Source: Rhododendron vialii
Lineage: Eukaryota; Streptophyta; Magnoliopsida; Ericales; Ericaceae
Assembly (NCBI RefSeq): GCF_030253575.1
Contig: NC_080560.1
Location: 34,833,501-34,897,500 of the forward strand
Direction of reading: 5' to 3'
DNA: 64,000 nt
Part shown: positions 37,071 to 48,884 of the stretch, one piece after another
Position numbering within the stretch: the first letter of the stretch is position 1
Layout of the letters: each line of letters opens with the position of its first letter
Notes under the pieces: model-generated
Databases searched by the model: none
What the model saw: the letters and a program-made list of their open reading frames with translations, nothing else
What the model was told of the DNA's origin: nothing
Translations under genes and position numbers: made by a program

Positions 37071-40000
37071 ATTACAAGTACAATAACGAACCAGGCAGGA
37101 ACTAGTTTTATAAATATCAGTTGAACTCGCAAATAGGAGCTTCATTATACGGGCGCAGTGATTCCCATCTGGTAATGATGGGAACAACAGAACTACGAGA
37201 TTTGTATACATCCAACAACAGAAAAGACAAAACTTGAAAGATAACACATCCAACATGAATGAAAATTAGTTAATCCAAAAAAAGTAGGGACTGTTCTCTT
37301 TTTTGTGGAGAAAATTCGTCATCAACTGATACAACTTGTTAGATAGCATTATCAACACTGTTAGGCAAGGTTTCTATTAGTTTGACCTTGCTGAACACTT
37401 CGTGATTCATCACAGAATTAAAGCTCTAGTTTCAAAGTTTTGTTTGTGCATTCTATTTTTTCATGTGTTTCTGCACCTTAGTTCAGTTTCGGTGTTCGTC
37501 TGTTTGCCCCTCTACGGACTACATGTGCTCTCTTAAACTTCGGCACAATTGGTGAGCAACAATGTTGACAGTTCAAAACATCCTACATAAATGAACAATT
37601 GGCATAGAAGAAATGATGTACAAATTAACAATTTGGAAAACCCAGAAGAAAGAGGACCACCTTTAAAATTCCCCAGAGTCTGCAATGACTTGGTCTTGAG
37701 AAAGATTGCCTCAAAAAGTAAACTGACAGCATGCATAGACATGGGTGGGGCAGCATCACTTTGTGAATGGCGTCTAGGAATCTCAGACCTTCTAGCTATG
37801 GCAATCTTGATCTTGGAAGTCACGGCAGCAATGTCTATTCCTTCGAATACATGAAGAGCGGCTTCTACATTCCCTTTTTGATACTCAAGCCGACCTAATA
37901 AAGCTCTCGCTTCCTATGAGTCAAAAAGATAAAAGCAGCTTCATGACCAGATTGTGATGCTATACAGCGATATGAGAACAAAAACTACAGCAACAAACAA
38001 AGAAAAGTCAACTGATGGAAGTTTCAAATGGCATTCGTATCCCAATCCCCAACAGGGACGCACCATCTTTTATATCAATTTGGGTACTGAGAGGATATGT
38101 CAAGGGTACAAAGCATGGGATTATGCAAGGAGTGTCTACTAAACGTAACCAATGTAATCCCAACCAATAAGATGCATAGCACATTAAAAAGATAAGACAT
38201 GAGAAAATACTTAGAGAAAGTGGGAGAGTAGGACTGCAAGTTCTAAGAGGATTAGTTAGGTCCCTTTAAGAGGCCAAGACTTACATCCCTCAAGTCCCGC
38301 ATCAGTGGGTTATGTGTGGAATGAGTAGTATATAAGGAAACATACACGGCACACTAGCTAGTAACTCTATGGTATATATGAGATATGGCTTTTGAAGCCA
38401 TGTTGTTAGGCAGAAGAACTACCATCGACAAGCTATTGTGCGGGCCCTGGTTGTTTTAGATGGTATTGAAGCACAACCCAATCCCTCATGAGTGGGGTCT
38501 GTGGCGATGGCCAGCCGGGCAAACATGATAGGGACATGTTTCACACAAGGACGTGCGGATAAAGGTGCATTGAGTTTATCATTATCCCTCACGCCACACA
38601 TTGGTGGGTTATTTGTGGAGTAAAGCATATTATAAGACATTGTACGCTAGCTACATGGTACATTCAAGGTACAACTTTTGACGCCATGTTTTTAGGCTGA
38701 GGGACAGCCATGGACAAGGTAGTGTGCGTGACCGGGTGATTTCAGAGACACCTCATGCGAAAAACATAAAAATAAATAGTAATTATCTTCTAACAGAATA
38801 TTCATTGGAATTACTACCTGAAAAATGAAAAGACAACAAAAGCACTAGTGACCTTTACCCTGCTCCTTTATGCTCAAGCCATGGGAATGTATCGTTCCAC
38901 CTATCCTTTACAAGTCATTTGCACAGTTACGAAGCAGAAATACCCATGACAGATGAGCATTGGTGGCAGCATATTATAGCCCAAAATTCCAGATTCATCA
39001 CTGGAAATGATTTTCGCACTCCACTTTCTTATAAATGCACTCCAAAATAGGTTTTCTAGAGTTCTCTGGGAATTGAGTTGTGTTTAAATGTAAATAGGAC
39101 AACATTTGGAGGGCATTTATAAGAAAGGGGTGCATAAAGCATTTCCTATTCATCACTAGCACTTAAAGAGTTTGGACCATGATAACCACCGAGGCAAGGA
39201 TGTTCCAAAATTAGCAACAAAAAGTGGCAAGCCCACAAAAATAAATATAGAAGGCCTTCTTGCTTAATTTGGAGATAACTCAGGTCATGGTACAGTCTGA
39301 AACTCAGCTTATGGTACCTATTAGATTGTTAACCACCAACTCATCTAAAAGATTAAGCTGTTAGAGGGAAGGACAACTTTACTATTTATATTCTCAACGA
39401 GCCCCCTCACGTGCAGCCCGACTTTTCTCCATAAGCGGGTAAACACGTGTAAATTTTTAATCATGAGGTAGGCAATGAGATTCAAACACAGGATCTATCG
39501 CCAGCTCTGATACCATATTAGATTGTGAACTCATCTAAAAGCTTAAGCTATAAGAGAGAGGGGTAACTTTACTATTTATATTCTCAATACTACCATTCAA
39601 ATCGGTGTCTCCAATCAATGGATATTTTTCTGGTTCCTAGCAATGCACAAGAAACTGGTAAAAGTAGTAGCAACCAGTTTGGACATATCTGATTGTTCGA
39701 ACAGTCCACCACCTATTGCACTTCTCCCTTGTTCCCCCGCCTTCTTTTTCCACTAGACATGGAAGAAAACCCTCTCCTACATATCCATTCTTTTTATCTG
39801 CAATAGCATTCACTAGGCACTACCAAAAACTGGAAACAATAACGTACCAAATTCAAAAAATATCCCAGTTATCTGCTTCATTTACTGTGGTAGAAGTACC
39901 CCACATTCTCGACAAGCTCGATATGAGAGAAACGGGTTATGGTTTGAAAAAAAGAGAGTGACATTCACAATAAAGTCACTGGTATAGCAACATTGCTCTC

Positions 40001-40295
40001 ATATGGTAATGGTGCATGGAACCAAGACTTTGAGACAAACCTCGTAGTTCAGAAAGCCGCTCTCACGAAGAGACGATTCAGCTTCCTCAATGTTGCTCGT
40101 ATCCAACTTTATATCAGCTTCACCAGCTCGAGAAGAATACCCACTCGCCGAATAGTCCCGGGTTGCCAGGGACTCTGAGGAAGGAATTATTTCATCTCTT
40201 CTCAATTGCTCCCCAGAAAAAATGCACTTCAGCATAGTTTTAAGTTTCCCACTAGCACTTGTTTTCTGCTTACTCATCCAATTCCTGAATTTCAT
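32424..40295 (-). CDS. NPGR2: NPG1-related protein 2 (calmodulin-binding TPR protein), five coding exons, complete
   Basis: Member of the plant NPG1/NPGR family: tetratricopeptide-repeat proteins that bind calmodulin and, in Arabidopsis, take part in pollen germination and in anchoring PI4-kinase at the plasma membrane. Coding exons on the minus strand are 40295-40041, 37913-37661, 36903-35687, 35094-34941 and 32740-32424 (stop TAA). All junctions are GT-AG and in frame, giving 731 residues against about 739 in Arabidopsis NPGR2. Landmarks are SSESLATRDYSASGYSSR near the N-terminus, EAESSLRESGFLNYEEARAL, HVFEGIDIAAV, PPMSMHAVSLL, NKAVELLPELWKLA, SFVPRNNHEEAILLLLILLR, DHLSFALSVAGELGVLA, SLENAEQRKLDVALYYAKQL, GQLLRTKAKLQIAQGQLKSA, LEMETWHDLADVYTRLSQWR and the C-terminus DSAPVEPFR. 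TPR-type helices run through the second half. An in-frame downstream Met at residue 21 (MLKCIFSGEQ) is an alternative start. The final coding intron (2.2 kb) carries a LINE fragment in antisense. Confidence 0.95.
33927..34514 (+). mobile_element. 5'-truncated L1-type LINE fragment with 12-bp target-site duplication
   Basis: The plus strand encodes the C-terminal end of a plant LINE reverse-transcriptase polyprotein. The zinc-binding region (zf-RVT type) reads NWCCMCKKDAETVNHLLIRC, with the C-x2-C...H-x4-C spacing, followed by MRTIWREKNARCFEGVEKP. One in-frame TAG interrupts it just after CPLAWEL, where the family usually has W, consistent with a TGG-to-TAG decay. The 3' end is an A-rich tail ending near 34514. 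The segment is flanked by the direct repeat AAACTTAATGAG at 33915-33926 and 34515-34526, the signature of target-primed insertion. It lies within the last coding intron of NPGR2, in the opposite orientation. Confidence 0.9.
36980..37068. repeat. (CA)n/(GCAC)n/(GA)n compound microsatellite in NPGR2 intron
   Basis: About 25 bases of CA repeats, a short GCAC run and about 45 bases of GA repeats lie in the intron between NPGR2 coding exons 2 and 3, some 80 bases from the exon 3 acceptor on the transcript strand. Confidence 0.95.
38285..38720. repeat. Diverged direct repeat in NPGR2 intron 1
   Basis: Two related blocks, about 38287-38430 and 38585-38720, share a GTGGGTTAT-TGTGGA core, a TATAAG-ACAT segment, a GCTAGCTA segment and TTTTGA(A/C)GCCATGTT-TTAGGC. 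The intervening 150 bases are unique. This looks like remnants of a larger repeat; no coding sequence is visible. Confidence 0.6.
39325..39600. repeat. Direct repeats in NPGR2 intron 1 (retroelement-like remnant)
   Basis: The block CTCATCTAAAAGATTAAGCT...ACTTTACTATTTATATTCTC occurs at about 39342-39400 and again at about 39531-39595. Between the copies is a segment containing CTCTGATACCATATTAGATT. Similar phrases flank many plant retroelement remnants, but no coding domain remains. Confidence 0.5.
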
Positions 40296-41280
40296 TCTGT
40301 CTCATCATAACCAATGACCCAAAATTGGAAAAACGTTAGAAACCCTCCAATGAACTAGAGTAACCTCGCACTCGCTATGGGTTAATGAATTCATAATACG
40401 AACAAAAATGCATCCGAATCCAAACAAATGACGTCATAATTGTTCAGTACAAAGAAAAAGAAATTGAGAATGAGCATACTGCCATGAAAGAAATTCAACA
40501 CCATCTATGACATCAACTAAAAATTTGCCGTTCAAAAAAAAATGACATCAACTAAAAATTTTACTGAACCAAAACTGATAAAAGGTACAAAACAGTTTCT
40601 CGTTTCTTCTTTTTCTTCCATGTGTGACTAAGGCTCAGTTTCTAAATTGCTGGTTTAAAGAAAAGGCTCAATTTCTAGACCATAAGATCCCTATTTTTTT
40701 GTTCTGAAAATGAACCTCCACAGTAACATTCATGAGCCAACTTGATATACCCACCAGTCCACCAAAATCATGCTAATCAAACCTTGAAAACCTCTAAACA
40801 GCATCAAATCCAAGTTCATACCGTAAACCCTAATACCCAGAATTCAGACAAATTACAAAACCCAGAAGCATTGGTGCATACCCAGTTCACAAAACACCAA
40901 ATTTTCACAGAAACAGCAAGAACCCAAGAGAGATTTTACCTACAACCAGGTGAATTCATGCCAAACACACCCCAAACCATCAGAACAAAAAACCCTGAAA
41001 CCTAAGGTTGAAGGAAAATAGATACATGCTATAAAGACACCCAAAAAAAACACCGAAAGTGAAACAGATTACACAGTTTCAAGAAAAGTACCTTTGGATC
41101 TAGACAAGGCATTGGGTGAGCCCACAAGACATCACCATTATCACTACCCATCTCTCGAGTTCATCCAAAGAAAAAAGGGTTCCTTGAATTTCTGGCCACC
41201 AAAGAATCCAAAGCTTTACCTTTTTTGGTATATACTATATTGTTGTGGCTTTTTCGGGTTTGAACAGTGTTCAAGATAGA
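40296..41280 (-). other. Probable 5' UTR, 5'-UTR intron and promoter-proximal region of NPGR2
   Basis: Immediately before the NPGR2 ATG the minus strand reads ...GATGAGACAG|AATG, a usable acceptor. About 800 bases upstream, near 41092, it reads ...TCCAAAG|GTACTTTTC, a usable donor. This suggests a non-coding first exon between about 41092 and 41280 and a 5'-UTR intron of about 0.8 kb. No other conserved coding sequence is visible in this stretch. Confidence 0.45.
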
Positions 41281-41330
41281 TTCAAAAAGTCAAAAAGTTG
41301 GTGCATTTTTAAATACATGTAACCCATCAA

Positions 41331-41450
41331 AAAAATCAGATTCTCCTCTCTTTCTATAGAATCTGATCAGAGGGGTGAGAAATGGTGAATAAAAATCAGA
41401 TTCTCCTCTCTTTCTCTAGAATTTGATCCGAGGGGTGAGAAATGGTGAAT
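41331..41450. repeat. 60-bp tandem duplication upstream of NPGR2
   Basis: Two adjacent 60-base copies (41331-41390 and 41391-41450) differ at only a few positions. Each contains a TCTCCTCTCTTTCT pyrimidine tract and the block GAGGGGTGAGAAATGGTGAA. The repeat lies next to the presumed first exon of NPGR2, so it may be in the promoter or leader. Confidence 0.85.
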
Positions 41451-41894
41451 GGAGGAAAGATTCTGTTTTACTTTGGGAAAATACTAGTACTACTAACATT
41501 ATTGATACAGAAATTGGTGAATTGAATAGTTCACACTCCACATGGATGGTCAAAATTTGTGGGAGGAAAGTCTAGCGGGACCCAATTTTTTTGAAAATTT
41601 ATTACTCCTCCCCTTGTGCAGTCAAGTCAACAACTTTTTTCCTGATCGGGGAAAAAAAAAACAAAAAAAAATTGTGCAGTCAACAGCTTGCTAGATTTTT
41701 TTGAACGGAAAAAATCTGATGAATGGTCTATTTTACTATTTGTTTTGGTTTGGCGTGACTTATCATTCAGACAGCATGGTCTTACCACCGGAGGCCAAAA
41801 TGGCAACTGCTGTGAGGGTTCCCCCCATCCACAAGGTCACCAGTTTGACCTTGTTTCACTAATACGGAGTAACTTTTTCTACTTTTAGGATTAT

Positions 41895-42135
41895 TTTCGT
41901 TTTTGTTTTTATTTAAATTTTTTTGCGTTTATTTGTTTTACGTTAAATTTTTGTAACTTATTGAAAAGTTAAAATTTTTTACTTTTATCCAAATATTTTA
42001 GAAAATAATCACTTTTAAGTAAAAAAAAATATCTACTTTTTCGATTCGTCTTGTCGAGACGAATCAATAAGTCATAAAAATTTGATGCAAAACTAACAAA
42101 CGTAAAAAAAATTGAATAAAAACAAAATACTGAAA
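41895..42135. mobile_element. TTGACG-ACTAACAAA family (copy 4)
   Basis: Contains TTGATGCAAAACTAACAAAC followed by GTAAAAAAAATTGAATAAAA on the right and an inverted-looking TTTTGCGTTTATTTGTTTTA on the left, around TCGTCTTGTCGAGACGAATC. Confidence 0.6.
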
Positions 42136-43936
42136 GAAAATATACTTAGCAGAATGGGGTTGAATTTCATTCACGGGTAAAAGTCCCATGGGTTACTCCA
42201 AAAAGATGCTCATTGAGCTTGGTTCTTTCAATAGGTGATACTGGTTTACTAACTAAAAGTACTAGTGGTATGAAAGACGGGAGCCCTTTGTTTCTGGTCC
42301 CCATCATAAAGTACGATATGAGTAATTCTAGTAGAGTCAACTAGCCTCTACAACCACCATAACAAAAGCGAAAAAGAAACAAGAATATCCAGGTGCGCGT
42401 GTCTCGACCAATTATGAGACCTTGAAGGTAATGACCAAGCATAATCTTTAGTGGCCTCGAGGTTTGGGATGGTTCGCTTCCGTAGGATTTGAAACATCAT
42501 GGTCAAGCACTTATTACTTTCTCATGTCCACTTTGCCAATTCCTTGAGGTTGTTATTTGGTGCAATAGTTTGTATTCGTTAAATTTCGTGAATAGTTTTA
42601 TCTTTAGTGAAATTTCTAAAGTTTTTTTTTTCTTTTAAATTTTTACTTTCAAAATATATTAGTTAGTAGTGTGGGCTAGGACATCAGTGATGATACCTAA
42701 CTTTGAAGCCTCTTTTCCTCATGGAAGTTAGGTGAGCTATATACAGTATATAGGTGACCTAAAAAATTTAAAATTTAACTTTGGAGAGAAAGGACAAAAG
42801 AATAATGAAACAAACACATAGATAGATAGATAGATATAATTTGTATATATATAGAAAATGGGAAAGTTATTCGAGAAAATGGGAAAGTTATGCCTGCAAG
42901 GCAGATTCACTAATTTGGATAATTTAGTTTTTACGCAAGGAGGAAAATCCTTGCATATATTTATAACAAAAAAACACTAAAAATTTAACGCATTTTACCA
43001 TCTCGTTTCCACTAACAAAAAAATTGTCAACAAAAACTGTTTTTGCTACAGCAACTCTACTCACAAACCTATCAACAACTTATTCACTACCGGAAACAAC
43101 TTAACATTTCTCAACAACTTATTCACTACTGGAAACACCTCACAACTTTTCAACCACAAATAAAAATCTACAAATTTTTCACTACCGGAAACACCCCCAA
43201 GAAACACCTAAAAATGAAGACAAAAAGGAACATGTTTATTTTTGTTTGTTTGGGGTTATGTACATTTTTAAATAATACATACTGTATCTAGTAAGTAGAA
43301 AAATCTTCAACAAGCAGCATATTGAGAATTTCTCATTATATATAGACAGAAAAATTAGCGAATCACCAAATATTGATATTGATATAAAAATAGTGCAGCT
43401 GGTATGGCTCTTCGCTTGGACTAAACAGCAAAATAATCATCAATCTGACATTTTAATTACATAAATGTCGTTATTCGGATATCATATTCATTGACATTAT
43501 AGGAAATTTATGGAGCATGGTTTTGAATTCATTTGGTTTTACATGACTTCCTAAATGTAATGAATCAGGCCTTGGAAGTTTCCAAGTTATGATTCTTATG
43601 AAGGATCCTGGACATAAGACTGATAAGAGTTAAACTGAGTAACTTTTTATTTATTCGAAAATTACAGGTAAATAAATTGTTGATCATAAAAGTAGAGTAA
43701 AAATTGGATTCCTCATATTTTAACCCTCAAAAACTTGAAAAGCAATATTGTACTTGCAAGTTTGTAAATGCGAAAATTATTGTTGTAGACACTTGTTAAC
43801 CAAATTTGTGTACTGTGTCTCTCCGAGGAACTGATCAAATTAGTTCCGTTCGGGACAATCAACTGAAAATAATACACACAGCGAAAAGGAAAATTGGAAA
43901 ATTTTACACCAACTGCAATCTCGAACAGCCTATATA
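42136..43936. other. Intergenic region between NPGR2 and GTE1
   Basis: Contains a GATA microsatellite at 42818-42835 and a small tandem repeat at about 43065-43195 with copies of CAACTTATTCACTAC-GGAAACA. No conserved coding sequence. The 3' UTR of GTE1 should lie at its right edge. Confidence 0.55.
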
Positions 43937-46900
43937 CTAGGGAAGCTTTTTACTCCTTTTCTGAGAAGTCTTCGCAAGAGCGTCACAAATCTCTCTTTTC
44001 CGTTTGTTGTTGTCATTGTTGTGGTTGGTATCGCCCGTACTTGCCGCACTCTTCCCCTGAACCTGCAGTGCTTCCTTCACAAAAAACTTCAACCTCCACA
44101 ATGTGGATTCACTCTGCCAAACGAACATAAACCAAGTCAATTAACTTGATAATTAAAAACACTTGGACTGTGTCTGAATCTTGAATTTGTGGAGGAAAAG
44201 AAAAGGAATCTGAAAGAAGTACTCATACATATCCTTTCCATCGTTTCCCTATCTTCTTATTTGGCCCCACAAATCACTCTATAAATCCAAGACCCAAATG
44301 CAGCCTAGCGTCTTACTCAGATGAAGCATATTAGACAGATTGAGGAAGGTAGATAATAACCTGGGCATCTATGTCAAGGTCAACCTCTTCTGCTGTTGCT
44401 TGGAAACCCGGGTTATTCTCAGCAACGATCAGCAGCGCCTTTTGTAGATCATCCGGAGACAAACGGGTAAGAGCTGTCCCAAGTCTTCTTTTTTCTTCAG
44501 TAGTCATCCTTCTGACATGATGATACCACAGTTAACATTGATTGCAGAGAAGATGCTATCATGAAGCATCTTTCCCGTATCATACATACTTCAACTACAA
44601 CATGTAATGAATATTGATGAACTTATTTTCTGCTAGATATCAAGGTAAAGGATGCGACACAAGAGAAGGCAGGATATCAGGGTGAAGCAGCTAGATGCCT
44701 AACTCTCATCTTACGCACAATGGCAGCCCAGTGGTTTAAGGTTATTGACGGGATAGAAACCTGGAGGTCCTGTGTTCCACTTCTGCTTGTGATGTTTTGT
44801 CTAGTCGGATGCTTATGGGCTTATGGCTATTCAGTGGTTGCAGGTATCTGAGGTTCAGCCTGCGAGGGTGGGTCCAAGTGGCCCTCCGTGGTTGCAGGTA
44901 TCTGAGGTTCAGCCTGCAAGGGTGGGTCCAAAGTGGCCCTCCCTTGGAGGGTTCCTCATTCCCAGAAAAAAGAAGAGAGGAAGGGATTGCCATTGTATAC
45001 TTGAGTAAGGTTTCATGCTAGCCAAAACCAAGTAAATTAGGTATGAGTAACACAACAGTATATAACATGGAGCAATGTAGCATTAAGAAAGTAATAGTGT
45101 CTTCTTATTAACATAAAACAAAATAGCTGAATGATTTCAGACACGGAACCCAAAAAGTCGTTGAAGAACACAAATTAATGAGTTGAATTGGTTGGATCTT
45201 CTTGAAAAAAGACACTTTACAGACAAAACAAAGGAAATAAAGGAGTAAAAGCGTGCTAAGATTTTTGAATTGGCTGAAAAAGATTGGGATGGATTCTGCA
45301 GAAGCAGCTAATCTCTACGACAGATCTCTGAAGAGAAATGAGATCTCTTAAACTTCACCAAATTTGTTGAACCAGGTACTACAGTCCGTTTAGAAAGGAC
45401 CTCGTCTTTCCTTAGAGCCAATAAGGACGGACCAAGTTTCCTTTACTTAATTTAACCAACAGGATACTACAACATCATGGTGACTTCCAAGGGCCACAGT
45501 TAAATCAAACTTCTCTCATGATGCCTCCTCCAATGCCACATTGGCAAAAGTTCCAAAACAAAGTCCACGAAATATGAGTTCTGGGGTAGAAGAATTCCAA
45601 CAAAAGCAACATTCCCAGAACAGTAGGGCATGAGAGACCCCAAACTTTTTTTGATACGTATCACGAGAGAGAATCCTGAAGGGCGGGCCTGACACAACGG
45701 TAAAGTTGCTCCATTGTGACCTGGAGGTTACGGGTTGAGTAGGGGAAACAACCTCTCTGCTTGCAGGGGTAAGGCTGTGTACATCAACCCTTCCCCAGAA
45801 CCCGCAATGGCGGGAGCCTCATGCATTGGGTTTGCCCTTTTTATCACGAGAGAGAATCCTATCTAATCCTTTGCAAAAAGGGCGAAAGGGGTTATAAAAG
45901 GGAAAGCCATAACTTAATTCCTAAACAAACCAAATGAGAACAATATAAACACAAGATGAAAAAAAACTCATTATGGGAGTAAAAATACCAAACAAATTTT
46001 GATCAATGTGGTTACTTCTCAAAGACACCTGAAGCAATAGAATTGGAAATGTAGTAGTATTAGGACACACCTACACTTTTGAAGCACCATTTCTCTCAGT
46101 TCTTCCAGATAAAGGTCAACTTCATCAAGCTGAAAAAGAACCAAAATTCAAGCCATGCCCCAGGGTCCACAGTATCAACAATTTATGCCAACAGGAACTA
46201 CATAATGATGCCAGCCGAGCTTTATAATATTGATGACTTTTTCTTTTGGAAGGATTTAGTTTTGTGAAAAGCTATTGAAATTTCGACTACCTCATCGCTT
46301 AAATCCCTCGCCATTTTGGCATGAGCAGCCTCTTGAGCAAGCTGCATATCTATCTGTGCTTCTGCTTCTTCCTCTTTTCGTCTTTTTTCCTGCAGGAACT
46401 TAACCAATCCTTATAATAAAAGCAGAGATTTAAAATGTTCCACCAAGCTAAAGTAGCAACACTACCAAAGAACAGGTAAGGCAAAAACTAGAGCCATCAA
46501 TTCACAAAGGAGTAAAATATACCTCTTCATCAACTTTTGGCAAGAGTTGTAGCCACTTCTCCTCAAATTTTGCTAATAGAGTTTTGGCCATCACATGAAC
46601 ATCATCCCTTTCCTCATTATATTTCATTGCATTCTTAAATATCAACCTCACATCTGCACACATCTCCCGGACATTTTTGTAGGCAGAACCATCCTTGGCC
46701 TCCATTTTGGATTTAATGGTAGTAAAATCCATGGGTTTTTCAATGACCTAGTACATAATTTTGACATATTAATTGAAGAAGAATCCTTGAAATTGCAAAA
46801 TAGAAATAGTCGGGAAATTAAAAAGGCCGCAAAAGCTGTCTCAAATTAATGCAATTCAATTTTAAAATACTAGATGATCTACCTAGTATGGTAGTATGTA

Positions 46901-48787
46901 ATTTTCATTCTTTCTTCTTTTGACAAATAACAAAGCACAACCCCTTTGCTAAGCACCACACCTTTTACAGTCGAAATATCCAACGCATGTTACAAGTGTG
47001 CCTTTGACATCTCATGCACGCACAAAGAAAGAGACAGGAAGGACAATAATTCATATGAAGATTGATATACGTGTGGGTATTTTCAGAAGGAAGAAGCTAT
47101 ACCTCATAGTAATCATGCAAACCAAGGCCTACCACATCTACAGGTTGCATAAAAGGTCCTGCCCACTTGTGCTGGGTGATCTGGTGAGTAAAAGCAGAAG
47201 CACAAATACACATTCAAAACCAATCTACCAATAGAAGTTACTTGTATTGGAAATCAAATCTTCAAGCAACTAACTGAAAAAGGATCCAAGGAATATGCAG
47301 CAAAAAGGGCCAGAAGAAACACAGACAAAACTTTCAGGAAGGAGATGGCTAATTCTAAAAGATCGCAACTCTGCCAAGCATAACAAAATTCCATTTTCTC
47401 CCCCAAACAAGAGGTATTCTTTTAGTGGATGAGTAACAGTTATGTGTGAAACATCCACCCAAAGAAAGGAAGGAGGATGGAACCTATATAATAGTATATA
47501 TTATATTATATATTATATTATACTCTGAAAATCACAAGAAGGCAAATATACCTAATTTCATCCAGTATATAGAACACATAATTCATCATCACCTAGCAAT
47601 TAAAGTCATGAAGTTTCATCGGAAGTTGCCACATGCTCCACAAATAACATAAACATGATCCTATGTTTCTTAAGCTTATAGAGAAAAACAAGAACCACTT
47701 CATGTTTCTTATGAAGTGAGAAATCATGATCACGGCCATGTTGTCATAAGAACATGCAAGCCCTTTTAGTTTTTGCTCATTCTTTGTGAAGTAAGTTGCC
47801 ATCCTTCTTCCATCTGCTTTGTAGAGGTGCACAAGTAACGAAAGAAGCTAAAATGAAATCTTTGGTATTACATTAAGTGTCATAGTTCTATTGGTGAAGT
47901 TCAAGACTGGTTTGTCGGATGTAAGTAACCAGGCTTTTCAAAACTAAGTATTGACATCTCTGTGAAATATATCAAACAAAGATAGTGACGTTCCCAAAAC
48001 TAAAACCAAGCATAGATAATATCAACCGCTGCACTCAATTCATGGAGCTCAGTGTACATCAAAGTATCCATGTACATATCGTATCAAGAATATCAGCACA
48101 TGATCATGACTTCTGTAAAGCACATATCTATTTGATTAATGTACGTAACAAGCAAAGAACTTAATTTTGCCTTAAGCGCCAGAAACCCAGAAATTACTTA
48201 TCAGATCCTTGTATTAGGAAAACGTGTCATGAAAGGCTTTTGTCTTACTCTACATGGTATTCACGAAGGAATAAAAGTATAAAACTTCAAAAGAATTTTA
48301 AACACCTCAAAGAGTTCAAACAAGAGAAACCCAATTACGGGTATAAATCCAAAGGTGCAAGCATAATTCAAGATCTCCATTTAAGCTATATGCTTGATGG
48401 GCAGCACTTCAACTTAGAAACTGATATAAAGAAGACTGAAAGAAACAAAAAGCATCAGTGATTGCCTGGCGTAATATTGTACCAAATTGGCGCATGAGTT
48501 CTTGCATTCTCTTTGTTGCGGCTGCTTCTCTAAGTGATGCATCTTGCTGCCGCTTCTTGAAATTGGCAATATGCTTATCTTTGTCCTTCGCAACTGAGGT
48601 GCCTTTGGAAGTATTCAATTGCTTCTTACCAGTAGTTGAGTAGAACTGCTCTACCTCATTCAGTGTTTGCTCAAGCTGCAAATATAATGCAGAAAATTAA
48701 TCAATAAAACAACCAAACAAATATAATAGATACACCATGGTAAGACTGCTGTAAGGATGGTTGACACCAGTCAATTTGCAATCTTAC

Positions 48788-48884
<97 letters not shown>

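Noticed and set aside
45678-45760. Possible tRNA gene from A- and B-box-like sequence
   Set aside because: The boxes belong to an Au-type SINE with 19-base flanking duplications; no cloverleaf or anticodon arm could be drawn.
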